From positions 38,105 to 102,104 of the forward strand of contig JAJXWA010000006.1 in assembly GCA_021781795.1 (NCBI GenBank): 64,000 nt of DNA. Direction: 5' to 3'. The notes under the pieces were generated by a model. It searched no databases. It was not told the origin of the DNA and worked only from the letters and a program-made list of their open reading frames with translations. Both the position numbers and the translations under genes were made by a program. Below are positions 8,340 to 16,975 of this stretch, one piece after another. The DNA is from Acidobacteriota bacterium. Lineage in GTDB: Bacteria; Acidobacteriota; Terriglobia; Terriglobales; Acidobacteriaceae. Positions within the stretch are counted from its first letter, which is position 1, and every line of letters begins with the position of its first letter.

Positions 8340-8759
8340 ATGTCGCGTTTGTATGAAGTGATGTTTATCGTTCGGCCCGATGTGGTCGATGAGGAAGTGG
8401 ACAAGCTGATTGCCGGCTTCACCACGTCGGTGACGAACGGCGGCGGCGTGGTCAAGTCCGTCGAAAAGATGGGCAAGCGCAAGCTGGCCTACATCGTGCG
8501 GAAGTTTGCTGACGGCAACTATGTGCTGATGACCATCGAGGCTGGTGGCCCCGTGGTGCTGGAGTTGGAGCGCCGCCTGCGCGTCTCCGAGCCGGTGATC
8601 AAGTTCATCACGGTGCGCATGGACGAAGAGGAGAAGCGCCTGGCCAAGATCAAGAGCCTGCGCGCCAGCCGCCGCAAGCTGAGCGCCGAAGCCGCCGCTA
8701 CCCCGGCTGCTCCCGTCGCTGCGGCCGAGGCTGCGGAGTCGGTTGCGGCCAACGCATAA
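8340..8759 (+). CDS. rpsF: 30S ribosomal protein S6
   Basis: S6 binds the central domain of 16S rRNA together with S18. The 139-residue product begins with the typical YEVMFIVRPD segment and contains GKRKLAYIVRKFADGNYVLM, giving the ferredoxin-like fold. A C-terminal tail of about 35 residues is Ala-rich and probably disordered. GGAAACC lies just before the ATG. Unusually, no ssb gene stands between rpsF and rpsR. Confidence 0.95.
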   Translation: MSRLYEVMFIVRPDVVDEEVDKLIAGFTTSVTNGGGVVKSVEKMGKRKLAYIVRKFADGNYVLMTIEAGGPVVLELERRLRVSEPVIKFITVRMDEEEKRLAKIKSLRASRRKLSAEAAATPAAPVAAAEAAESVAANA

Positions 8760-8868
8760 GAAATCGCCTCGGCTGGCTGCCCGTGTGACGGACATGCCGG
8801 TCCCGGCCCCATCCTGCGCCGACGCCCCGAACAGGCCGCTCGCGCATAGAAAATGACGAGGAAACACG

Positions 8869-9264
8869 ATGTCTGAAGAAAACACAGGCAAGGCGCCCGA
8901 AGCGGGCGCAGCAGCACCCCAAGCCGCGGCGGGAGGGGAATCTACCCCCGCGCCAGCCCCAGTCGCATCCCCGGCCCCAGGTCGAGGACCCCGGCCTGGG
9001 GGCGGTCCCGGCGGACGGCCGGGGGGTGGCCCCGGCGGCCGCGGCAAGTTCTTCCGCCGCAAGAAGGTATGCAAGTTCTGCACAGAGAAGATTGATGCGA
9101 TTCCCTACCGCGATGTGCGTCTGCTGCAAGGGTTTGTGGCCGAGCGTGGCAAGATTGTGCCGCGTCGCCTGACCGGCGTCTGCACCACGCATCAGCGGCG
9201 TCTGACCCGTGCCATCAAGCAGGCCCGGAACATCGCCCTGCTGCCCTTTGCGACCCAGCACTAA
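8869..9264 (+). CDS. rpsR: 30S ribosomal protein S18 with long N-terminal extension
   Basis: The S18 core occupies about residues 60-131 and includes RRKKVCKFC and [28 protein letters not shown] features ([13 protein letters not shown]). In front of it is a tail of nearly 60 residues made mostly of Ala, Pro, Gly and Arg, with [15 protein letters not shown] repeats, so the protein is about 131 residues against the usual 75-90. The tail is likely disordered and may contact rRNA. The gene follows rpsF by 109 bases and precedes rplI. Confidence 0.94.
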   Translation: MSEENTGKAPEAGAAAPQAAAGGESTPAPAPVASPAPGRGPRPGGGPGGRPGGGPGGRGKFFRRKKVCKFCTEKIDAIPYRDVRLLQGFVAERGKIVPRRLTGVCTTHQRRLTRAIKQARNIALLPFATQH

Positions 9265-9473
9265 ACCGTGCAAATCGGCCGGCCTGATGCACGCATGCCC
9301 TCCTGCCCCGTTGGTTGTAGTGCGGAAAGGGCGCAGGCCGGAGTAAGCTAGCGCGCGGTAGAGGTCGAATGGGACGAAGAGAAGAACCCCGAGCGGGGCA
9401 ACTGATGGCTGCCAGAGGTATCTAACGAGATGGCAAGCCAGCAAGCACCGCCTGAAATACTGGAGAATTTCCG

Positions 9474-9953
9474 ATGGAAGTGATTTTGAAGGAAGACGTA
9501 GTGAATCTGGGCCACCGCGGAGACGTGGTTAAAGTCGCAGATGGCTACGGACGCAACTTTCTGCTGCCCCGCAAGCTGGCGCTGCAGGCAACCCAGGCCA
9601 ACAAGGCCGTGATTGAGCAGATGAAGCACGCCGCCGCACGGCGCTCTGCCGCAGAAAAGGCGCAGGCCGAGCAGCAGGTGCCAGTGATTGAAGCGGTGGC
9701 GCTGAGCTTTACCCGCAAGTCCGGCGAGCACGGCCACCTGTTTGGCTCCGTGACCTCGGCCGACATCGCAGCCGGGCTCGCGGCCAAGGGCTTCGAGGTG
9801 GATCGCCGCAAGATCCAGCTCTCCGAGCCGCTCAAGAGCACAGGCGATTACACCGTGGCCATCAAGCTGCACCGCGAGGTCACGGCGCACGTCAAGGTTG
9901 TGGTCGCTGCCGAGTCGGAAGAGCTGGTGGCAGAAGCCGCAGTCGCCGAGTAA
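9474..9953 (+). CDS. rplI: 50S ribosomal protein L9
   Basis: Binds 23S rRNA near the L1 stalk base. The 159-residue product starts with MEVILKEDVVNLGHRGDVV, has the N-terminal RNA-binding domain with NFLLPRKLA, a long central helix, and the C-terminal domain with SGEHGHLFGSVTS. Length is near the usual 148-150 plus a short acidic tail. A 209-base gap separates it from rpsR, but order and strand suggest one ribosomal operon. Confidence 0.95.
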   Translation: MEVILKEDVVNLGHRGDVVKVADGYGRNFLLPRKLALQATQANKAVIEQMKHAAARRSAAEKAQAEQQVPVIEAVALSFTRKSGEHGHLFGSVTSADIAAGLAAKGFEVDRRKIQLSEPLKSTGDYTVAIKLHREVTAHVKVVVAAESEELVAEAAVAE

Positions 9954-9973
9954 CCCTCGACCCTACACCTCAC

Positions 9974-10005
9974 GCCGCCTCCCTGTTGCACTGCGGGGAG
10001 GCGGC
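9974..10005 (+). terminator. probable terminator after rplI
   Basis: GCCGCCTCCC (9974-9983) pairs perfectly with GGGAGGCGGC (9996-10005) around a 12-base loop, 20 bases after the rplI stop. The following CGTGTCTTT is a poor T-tract, so efficiency is uncertain. Confidence 0.5.
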
Positions 10006-10108
10006 CGTGTCTTTGGCGAACTCTTTCATCCGTTGAGAGTCCGGCCCTGCGCAGCCTTCCTGTATGCAGCGCGCGATGGTGCGGGCCAGGATGGTACAAC
10101 TGGAGTGC

Positions 10109-11182
10109 ATGCCGAAGCGAAACAAAGCAGGGGTCCAGCCACAACCCGGCCAGCCAGTAGGACTGCGCACGCTGGGCGAGTATCTGAACCTGTCTCCCGC
10201 GACGATTTCTCTAGTGCTCAACAACGCGCCGGGAGTCCATTCGATTCCGCAGGAGACACGCAATCGAGTGATCGAGGCCGCGGCGAAGTTTGACTACCGT
10301 CCCAGCTTTTATGCGCGCTCGCTGCGCAAGCGGCAAACCTACACCGTGGGCGTGCTGGTTCCCGAACTGAATGATCACTACGCCACGCAGGTGCTGGCCG
10401 GCGTGGAGCAGTACCTCATCGAAGAGGGCTACTTCTACCTGACCGTGAGCCACAGGCGCAAGCCCAACCTGATGGAGGAATACCCGCGCCTGCTGATGGA
10501 TCGCTCAGTGGAAGGCTTCATCCTGATTGACACGATTCTGGAAAAAGGCTTCAAGCTGCCAACCGTGGTGGTGGCCGGCCATCGGCATATCGACGGCGCG
10601 ACCAACGTGGTGCTCGACCAGCGACGCGCCGCGGAACTCGCGCTGCGTCATCTCCATCAACTGGGGCACCGGAAAATTGCTTTTATGCGCGGAGGCAGCC
10701 ACAGTGCCGACGCAGATGACCGCTGGGAGTGCCTGATGGCGGTGGCGCGTGAGTTGAAGATTGCCACGCCCGAGGAACTGACCGTGCAACTGCGCCTGAA
10801 GACTTCAACGCCTGAGCTGGGATTTGAACCGACGAAGGAGTTGCTGGAACGCGGCGCGGACTTCACGGCGCTGATCTGTTACAACGACATGTCTGCAATC
10901 GGAGCGACGCGCGCGCTGGCAGATCGCGGGCTGCGCGTACCGCACGATGTTTCCGTGGTGGGCTTTGATGATATCGAGGGAGCGTCCTTTCACAATCCAA
11001 GCCTCACCACTATCCGCCAGCCTTTGATGGAAATGGGCCAGGTAGCGGCGCGCATCCTACTGCAGCGCATTCGCGGCCTGGCCAGCTTTCCTGAGGTGGT
11101 GCCGATTCATCCCTCACTTGTGATTCGTGAATCGACCGCGATGCCCGGCAAGCGGCGCGCCATTGGCGCCAGTCGAGCTTAG
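10109..11182 (+). CDS. LacI family transcriptional regulator
   Basis: A 357-residue repressor. The N-terminal helix-turn-helix includes TLGEYLNLSPATISLVLNN and hinge region FDYRPSFYARSLRK, followed by a type 1 periplasmic-binding-like ligand domain (GVLVPELNDHYATQVLAGVE; GFDDIEGASFHNPSLTTIRQP). The start at 10109 has GGAG 4-7 bases upstream; an in-frame ATG at 10091 is possible. TACAAC at 10095-10100 lies 8 bases before the ATG. The ligand is unknown, but LacI-type operator-like sites lie in front of araB and the GH8 gene, so pentose or xylo-oligosaccharide control is a fair guess. Confidence 0.92.
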   Translation: MPKRNKAGVQPQPGQPVGLRTLGEYLNLSPATISLVLNNAPGVHSIPQETRNRVIEAAAKFDYRPSFYARSLRKRQTYTVGVLVPELNDHYATQVLAGVEQYLIEEGYFYLTVSHRRKPNLMEEYPRLLMDRSVEGFILIDTILEKGFKLPTVVVAGHRHIDGATNVVLDQRRAAELALRHLHQLGHRKIAFMRGGSHSADADDRWECLMAVARELKIATPEELTVQLRLKTSTPELGFEPTKELLERGADFTALICYNDMSAIGATRALADRGLRVPHDVSVVGFDDIEGASFHNPSLTTIRQPLMEMGQVAARILLQRIRGLASFPEVVPIHPSLVIRESTAMPGKRRAIGASRA

Positions 11183-11258
11183 CCAAACTCTTCTGGAATT
11201 TCCTCTGTCACCAGCCGATTCGGATGAGCCGCGCAATCGCCACATCATCAAAGAAAGG

Positions 11259-11292
11259 AAGACCGCAGCGGCGTGATTGCCACTGCGGTCTT
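11259..11292. terminator. bidirectional terminator between the lacI-type gene and the M61 peptidase gene
   Basis: AAGACCGCAGCGGC and GCCACTGCGGTCTT form a 14-bp stem with one mismatch and a 6-base loop. The left flank is A-rich and the right flank begins TTTGC, so it can serve the two convergent genes. Confidence 0.8.
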
Positions 11293-11314
11293 TGCTATTC
11301 AATCGGCGTTGATT

Positions 11315-13258
11315 CTATGGCTGTGCGCCATCTCCCGCCTTGCCGTCTTCTTTCACCGATTCGACTTTCGTGCGGGGCGTGGTGATGTCATCCAGGTAGC
11401 TCGGCGCGCCGTCGACGCGCTCCAGCGCCGGGTAGCGCTCGCCATCGTGGTAATCAATCTGCGCAGGGAAGACGTAGGTGTCCGACTGCACGAGGAGATG
11501 GATCGGTTCGCTCGTCCCTTTTGCTCCGCGAATGGCCTCGCGCAGCCTGTCGCCGGAGAAGACCTGGCCATTGATGGCAAGAATCTTTTCACCTGGCGCG
11601 AGCTGCGCCTTGTCGGCGGGTCCGTTCCAGCGGACGTCGCGAATCGCGCCGTCTTCGCCAATCTGCAGGCCGATGGAGAACCAGCACTGCACGCCGCCTC
11701 GCCGCGGCCCTCCCGCCGCCATCATCATGCGGATGGAGGGGCTTGGCTCATCGCGGTACACAAGCTTGTAGCCGCCCTGCTCAATGCCGGCGAGGTCGGC
11801 TCGGGGGTTGATGTTGTCGATGCGGTCATGCAAAAACTTTGCCCAGTTGTACGGAACAACCTGGTTGAGATCCTGCACGAGTTCGTCAAACGAATAGGGA
11901 AAGATGAGCGGACCGGTATTGCCTCCCTTGCCGAGAAAGATCTTTTCAAAATCATCGAGAGACTTTTTGTTGTCCGACCTCTTGCGGATCAGCGTGTCGG
12001 CATCGAGCCAGAGCAGCTCGCCTTCAAAGTAGTAGTCCTGCGAGCGACGCCAGTTGGCCCATGCGGGATTGGGCGTGCGCAGGATACTGGCCGCGACGGC
12101 GGTGTCTTCCGTGGGACGCCACTCGCGGCCGGGACGGTAGTCGAGGGTCGCGGCAGTGTAGGCAAGCACATCGCGATACTGTGCCTGCGTCTTCAGTCCC
12201 GAGCGTGCGGCCAGCACGTTGCCAAGATACTCCGTCATGCCCTCGTAGACCCAAAGCATCGCACCTTGCTGCGGAGTGGCGAAATCCGGCTGGTAGAGTC
12301 CTTCGGGGCGGCGGTACTTGCCGTTCCACGAGTGCGTGAACTCATGCGAGAGCAGGTCGGCTTCGGGCAACTGGTGGCCCGCGTCGGAGAATCCTTTCTC
12401 ACCCACGCCGTTGTCGGAGGACTGGCCGTGCTCCAGGCCCTCACCGCCCGCAACATCGGAGAGCGTGAGCAAAAAGTGATAGACGTTATAGTGATGCGAG
12501 CCGTAGAGCGCATCTGCCTCGCGGACCAGGTTGTTCACTCCGGCGAGGAAGGCCGGACGCAGCTGCACGTCTTCCGGTTCGTCTGCCACGACATCCAGGT
12601 AGTGCTTGGGTGAGATGCTCGGCGCCAGCGGATACTCATGGAAAAACTCACCGGTGATCAGCGGCGAGTCTTCCAACTGCTCGACGTTTGTGGCGGCAAA
12701 GTGCGTCGTGCTTCCTGCAGAGGGCACTGGCCAGGCCGCGGAGCCGGTCGGCGTCAGCGCGGTGCCGACGCCCCAGCCAGCAGGAACCTTCAGCGCAGGC
12801 TCAATCGGAATCTCGCGGACGGGTGTGTGCGCAGGATAGAGCAGCAGCTTTTCCCACTCCAGCACCGCCATCTTGTGGGTGATGCGCGCAGTCACGATGC
12901 AATCCAGGTGCGCATGGAGTGTGTGGACTCCCTCCGGCACTGTGACATGGAATTCGTACAGATCCACATCGTCGCGGCGCCACGGCAGTACCTGGCCGTT
13001 CGCGGTAAAGACGACGCCGGTGATGTCCTCCGCGGGCCCCGCCGGCATGTGTGTGCCGGGAATCCACTGCGGCGTGATCAGTGTGATGGGACCGGGCTTG
13101 ACCGGAAGATCGATCTCAGCGTGGTAGAGCTTGCGCGGCGCGTCGGTAAGGTCCGCGGTGATTTGAATGGGCGTCTGCTGCGCCTTTGCAAAAACGAGAG
13201 AGGCGGCGACCAGAAGCGTGACCCCGGCAGGCGTCATCAACCTCGATACAGTAGTCAT
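11315..13258 (-). CDS. M61 family metallopeptidase with PDZ domain, exported
   Basis: A 647-residue glycyl-aminopeptidase-type protein. It has a signal peptide (residues 1-26), an N-terminal beta domain, the zinc-binding HEFTHSWNG at 305-313 followed by KYRRP, and a C-terminal PDZ domain (about 535-615, with GPADKAQLAPGEKILAINGQ). Family members cut N-terminal Gly or Ala from peptides. Expected in the periplasm or outer membrane. AGGAGAA lies 11 bases before the ATG. It is divergent from the ATP-grasp gene, with 247 bases between them. Confidence 0.92.
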   Translation of the reverse strand: MTTVSRLMTPAGVTLLVAASLVFAKAQQTPIQITADLTDAPRKLYHAEIDLPVKPGPITLITPQWIPGTHMPAGPAEDITGVVFTANGQVLPWRRDDVDLYEFHVTVPEGVHTLHAHLDCIVTARITHKMAVLEWEKLLLYPAHTPVREIPIEPALKVPAGWGVGTALTPTGSAAWPVPSAGSTTHFAATNVEQLEDSPLITGEFFHEYPLAPSISPKHYLDVVADEPEDVQLRPAFLAGVNNLVREADALYGSHHYNVYHFLLTLSDVAGGEGLEHGQSSDNGVGEKGFSDAGHQLPEADLLSHEFTHSWNGKYRRPEGLYQPDFATPQQGAMLWVYEGMTEYLGNVLAARSGLKTQAQYRDVLAYTAATLDYRPGREWRPTEDTAVAASILRTPNPAWANWRRSQDYYFEGELLWLDADTLIRKRSDNKKSLDDFEKIFLGKGGNTGPLIFPYSFDELVQDLNQVVPYNWAKFLHDRIDNINPRADLAGIEQGGYKLVYRDEPSPSIRMMMAAGGPRRGGVQCWFSIGLQIGEDGAIRDVRWNGPADKAQLAPGEKILAINGQVFSGDRLREAIRGAKGTSEPIHLLVQSDTYVFPAQIDYHDGERYPALERVDGAPSYLDDITTPRTKVESVKEDGKAGDGAQP

Positions 13259-13505
13259 GATTTGCAGTTCTCCTGTGGGAATCAGGTTATCGCATCGAGG
13301 AGCCGTTCCGCGCAGCGATGAGACAAACGGATCGCCACCGCCCGCGACCCGATGCGCGATGTGTCAGCAAAGAACAGGCGCCCGCTCGCCTGATTCCTGA
13401 TTCCACCTTTATGTCGCAGGTGATAGAACCAATAAGACAGGAAGCGGGCCGCATTGCTGGATCGTGCGGCTTGCACTGAATCTCTCAACGGGAAGCAGTA
13501 CACGC

Positions 13506-14972
13506 ATGAGCCCAGGCCACCCCGTCGAAGTGGACAAGCTCTTTGGCGATTATCCGCTCGATCACGCCTTCGATGAGATGCGCGAGGCCGACGGCACACT
13601 GCGCCAGCATTATCGCGCGCTAGCCGAAACGCTGGCGCGACTGCCGCAGGAGGAGTTGCAGCGCCGGAAGCAGTCAGCCGAGCTCTCCTTCCTGACGCAA
13701 GGCATTACCTTCACTGTGTACGGGCGCGAAGAGGGTACTGAGCGCATCTTTCCCTACGATCTGCTGCCCCGGCTCATCACCGCGCAGGAGTGGAACCGCA
13801 TCGAGCGCGGACTGACGCAGCGCATCACGGCGCTGAATCTCTTTCTGCGCGATGTCTACTCTGAGGGAAAGATTCTGAACGATCGAGTCGTGCCGCGGGA
13901 GCTGGTGCACAGTTGCAAGCACTTTCGCCGCCAGATGCGCGGGCTGCAGGTTCCCCGCAACGTGTATATCGCCGTTGTCGGCAGTGATCTGCTGCGGATG
14001 GACAACGGCGAGTTCGTTGTTCTGGAAGACAATCTCCGCGTGCCCTCGGGCGTGAGCTACATGCTGGCGAACCGGCGCGTAATGAAGCGGACGTTTCCCC
14101 AGCTCTTCCAGAGCTATGGCGTGCGGCCCATCGAGCATTATCCGCAACTGCTGCTGGCCACGCTGCGATCGCTGGCTCCCGAAGGCAGGCCGGAGCCGAA
14201 CATCGTGCTCCTCACGCCGGGTGTCTTCAATAGCGCCTACTACGAACACACATATCTGGCGCGGCAGATGGGCATTGACCTGGTGGAAGGCCGCGACCTC
14301 GTGACGCACGACAATATCGTGTACATGCGCACCACCGATGGACTCAAGCGCGTGGACGTGATTTATCGCCGCGTCGATGACGACTTCAGCGATCCGCTCG
14401 TGTTTCGCGCCGACTCCGCGCTGGGATGTGCCGGGCTTTTCAATGCCTATCGCGCAGGCAACGTGACTGTGACGAATGCGTTTGGCACTGGACTGGCTGA
14501 TGACAAGGCGCTCTATGCCTATGTGCCGCGCATCATCCGCTACTACCTGGATGAGGATGCCATTCTGCCGAATGTGGAAACGTACCTGCTGACCGAAGAG
14601 CAGGAACGGCGTCATGTTCTGGCGAATCTGGAGAAGCTGGTGGTGAAGGCTGTGGGTGAGAGCGGCGGATACGGCATGCTGATTGGCCCGCACTCGACGG
14701 CTCGCCAGCGCGAGGAGTTTGCGCGGCAGATTGAAGCGAACCCGCGCAACTACATCGCGCAGCCCACGCTGGATTTTTCTCGCGCGCCGTGTCTTGTCGG
14801 TGACCGTCTGGAGCCGCGACATGTCGATCTGCGGCCTTACATTCTGTTTGGGGACAAAGTGAACATTGTGCCCGGTGGCCTCACGCGCGTAGCGCTTGAG
14901 AAAGGCTCGCTCGTGGTGAACTCGTCGCAAGGCGGAGGCAGCAAAGACACGTGGGTTCTGGAGTCGCAGTGA
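13506..14972 (+). CDS. circularly permuted ATP-grasp protein (type 2)
   Basis: First gene of a three-gene cassette. The 488-residue protein matches the circularly permuted ATP-grasp family (formerly DUF404/DUF407). Typical segments are [13 protein letters not shown] near the N-terminus, [35 protein letters not shown] and the C-terminal [15 protein letters not shown]-grasp enzymes form amide or peptide bonds through acyl-phosphates; this clade is predicted to make or modify peptides but the substrate is not known. The start at 13506 has GGGAAG 12 bases upstream. The next gene starts 26 bases downstream. Confidence 0.9.
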   Translation: MSPGHPVEVDKLFGDYPLDHAFDEMREADGTLRQHYRALAETLARLPQEELQRRKQSAELSFLTQGITFTVYGREEGTERIFPYDLLPRLITAQEWNRIERGLTQRITALNLFLRDVYSEGKILNDRVVPRELVHSCKHFRRQMRGLQVPRNVYIAVVGSDLLRMDNGEFVVLEDNLRVPSGVSYMLANRRVMKRTFPQLFQSYGVRPIEHYPQLLLATLRSLAPEGRPEPNIVLLTPGVFNSAYYEHTYLARQMGIDLVEGRDLVTHDNIVYMRTTDGLKRVDVIYRRVDDDFSDPLVFRADSALGCAGLFNAYRAGNVTVTNAFGTGLADDKALYAYVPRIIRYYLDEDAILPNVETYLLTEEQERRHVLANLEKLVVKAVGESGGYGMLIGPHSTARQREEFARQIEANPRNYIAQPTLDFSRAPCLVGDRLEPRHVDLRPYILFGDKVNIVPGGLTRVALEKGSLVVNSSQGGGSKDTWVLESQ

Positions 14973-14998
14973 CACGCACCGTTCGGGAGAGCCGCACC

Positions 14999-15961
14999 AT
15001 GCTATCGCGCGTTGCCGACAGTCTCTACTGGATGAGCCGCTACCTGGAGCGGGCGGAGAACACCGCGCGCCAACTCGACGTGACGATGAGCCTGATGCTG
15101 GATACGGCGGGCGCCAGCGCCGAGTCGCGCTGGAAGCGGCTCGTCGCCGCGCTGGGCGATCCGCAGGGACTGGATTGGAACGGCGATCTCGATGCGATGG
15201 CGTACACGCTGGTATTTGACAGCCTGCACCCGGCTTCCGTCACGTTCGCCGTGAATGCAGCGCGCGAGAATGCCCGGCAGGTGCGCGAGGAGATCTCGAC
15301 GGAGCAGTGGCAGCGGCTCAATCGCCTCTATCACCACATGCATTCGCAACTGGCCCTCTCGCAGTCGCGCTCCAGCATGGCCGACGTTCTCGCCGGTGTT
15401 GTGGACGGCATTCACCTCTTCAAAGGCGTGACGGATACAACGATGATTCATGGACAGGGCTGGCACTTTATTCGTCTCGGACGGTATCTGGAGCGCGCCT
15501 ACGCAACAGCCACTCTGCTTGAAGTATTCCAGCCTGAACTGTTTCAAACGCCGGAGCGCGACGACTCCGGATATCAGTACCTCGAGCAGGTCGGCCTGCT
15601 GCGCTGCTGCACGGCGTTCGAGGCGTATTGCCAGGTTTATACGGCCGATCTGACACGCGATCGCATCCTTGAATTTCTTCTGCTGAATCGTGACTTCCCG
15701 CACGCCATCCGCTACTCGGTGGACGGCATTCGGCAAGCTGTCACCGCAATCCAGCGCACCGGCGCGCGCCGGCCGCCGGATGAACTGACCGCGGGCATCG
15801 GTCGGCTGCACGCGATGCTCGATTACACCTCCATTGGCGAGATTCTGGCTGGAGACACGGCGCGGTTTCTGCACACGATACGAGAGCAGTGTCTTCGCAT
15901 TCACGAGCTGATCTACAGCTATTACATTCACTATTCCATCCAGTCGGCACTAGCGGTTTGA
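14999..15961 (+). CDS. alpha-E domain protein (DUF403)
   Basis: A 320-residue all-helical protein that begins with the family's hallmark MLSRVADSLYWMSRYLERAEN and has the second copy HFIRLGRYLERA near the middle. Its function is unknown; in many bacteria it is encoded between the ATP-grasp and transglutaminase genes, which implies a joint role. GGGAGAG is well placed before the ATG. A longer frame starting at 14951 overlaps the upstream gene and was rejected. The transglutaminase gene starts 12 bases after its stop. Confidence 0.92.
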   Translation: MLSRVADSLYWMSRYLERAENTARQLDVTMSLMLDTAGASAESRWKRLVAALGDPQGLDWNGDLDAMAYTLVFDSLHPASVTFAVNAARENARQVREEISTEQWQRLNRLYHHMHSQLALSQSRSSMADVLAGVVDGIHLFKGVTDTTMIHGQGWHFIRLGRYLERAYATATLLEVFQPELFQTPERDDSGYQYLEQVGLLRCCTAFEAYCQVYTADLTRDRILEFLLLNRDFPHAIRYSVDGIRQAVTAIQRTGARRPPDELTAGIGRLHAMLDYTSIGEILAGDTARFLHTIREQCLRIHELIYSYYIHYSIQSALAV

Positions 15962-15973
15962 CGGAGGCATGCG

Positions 15974-16963
15974 ATGCAGTTTTATTCCATACGGCACATG
16001 ACGCGCTTCCGCTACTCCGATCCGATCCGCGAGAGCATCATGGAGGTGCGCATGCATCCGCGCTCCGATGCAAATCAGCACTGCCTCGCGTTCTCGCTCT
16101 CGGTAAGCCCGCGCTGCCGGGTCTTCAGCTATCGCGATCATCTGGGCAACAACGTGCAACACTTCGACATTCCCGGCGAACATACGCAACTGGTGATTGT
16201 GGCCGAGAGCGTGGTGGAGCAGCAACCACAGGCGGATGTGCCGAGCTTCCTTGCGCCCGATGCGTGGAACGAGCTGGACGCGATGATCGCCGAGGGCGAT
16301 TACTGGGAAATGCTGCTACCAAGCACCTTCGCCGTGGAGACGCCAGCGCTGCTGGAGCTGGCGCGAAAGCTCAACGTGGTGCGGCGCGACGATCCGCTGA
16401 TGCTGGTGCACGAGATGAATCAGCGGCTCTTCGACTACTTCGAATATGTGCCTCGCTCCACGCGCGTCGATTCTCCCATTGACGAAGCCATCCTGAGCGG
16501 CAAGGGCGTCTGTCAAGATTTCGCGCACACGATGCTGGCTCTGCTGCGCCATGTGCGCATTCCGGCTCGCTATGTGTCGGGCTATCTCTATCGCAGCCGC
16601 GAGGCCCATGACCGCTCCACGCCCGATGCGACGCATGCCTGGGTCGACGTTCTGTTGCCGCACCTCGGCTGGGTGGGATTTGATCCGACCAATAACCTGG
16701 TCGCACATCACCGCCACATCCGCACCGCCGTGGGACGCGACTATGCTGACGTGCCCCCCACGCACGGCATCTTTCGCGGCAACGCCGAGAGTGAGCTCTA
16801 CGTGGCGGTGCAGGTGGACGCCAGCGAGCAGCCCCCTGCGCTGGACCGCAAGCTGCCCATCCCCGATGACTGGAGCGTGCTGGTGGAGCGCGCGCAACAG
16901 CCGGTCGCTCCGCGCGTGCCGGCCATCGATTTACAACACATGCAGCAGCAACAGCAGCAATAA
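15974..16963 (+). CDS. transglutaminase-like cysteine protease/amidase
   Basis: A 329-residue protein with the Bact_transglu_N domain (about 1-85) and a papain-like transglutaminase core. The catalytic residues are visible: Cys180 in KGVCQDFAH, His221 in THAWVDV and Asp237 in GFDPTNN. There is no signal peptide, so it should act in the cytoplasm with the ATP-grasp and alpha-E proteins, perhaps cutting or cross-linking the peptide they make. It ends in a run of six glutamines encoded by CAG/CAA repeats. GGAGG lies 7 bases before the start. Confidence 0.92.
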   Translation: MQFYSIRHMTRFRYSDPIRESIMEVRMHPRSDANQHCLAFSLSVSPRCRVFSYRDHLGNNVQHFDIPGEHTQLVIVAESVVEQQPQADVPSFLAPDAWNELDAMIAEGDYWEMLLPSTFAVETPALLELARKLNVVRRDDPLMLVHEMNQRLFDYFEYVPRSTRVDSPIDEAILSGKGVCQDFAHTMLALLRHVRIPARYVSGYLYRSREAHDRSTPDATHAWVDVLLPHLGWVGFDPTNNLVAHHRHIRTAVGRDYADVPPTHGIFRGNAESELYVAVQVDASEQPPALDRKLPIPDDWSVLVERAQQPVAPRVPAIDLQHMQQQQQQ

Positions 16964-16975
16964 CCCTGCACGCAG

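Noticed and set aside
13674..14975. Open frame of 433 codons antisense to the ATP-grasp gene
   Set aside because: A shadow of a well-supported gene; composition rich in His/Gln/Arg without any fold signature.
16940..16963. CAG/CAA repeat run considered as a microsatellite
   Set aside because: It is the poly-Gln end of the transglutaminase gene, too short to be remarkable.
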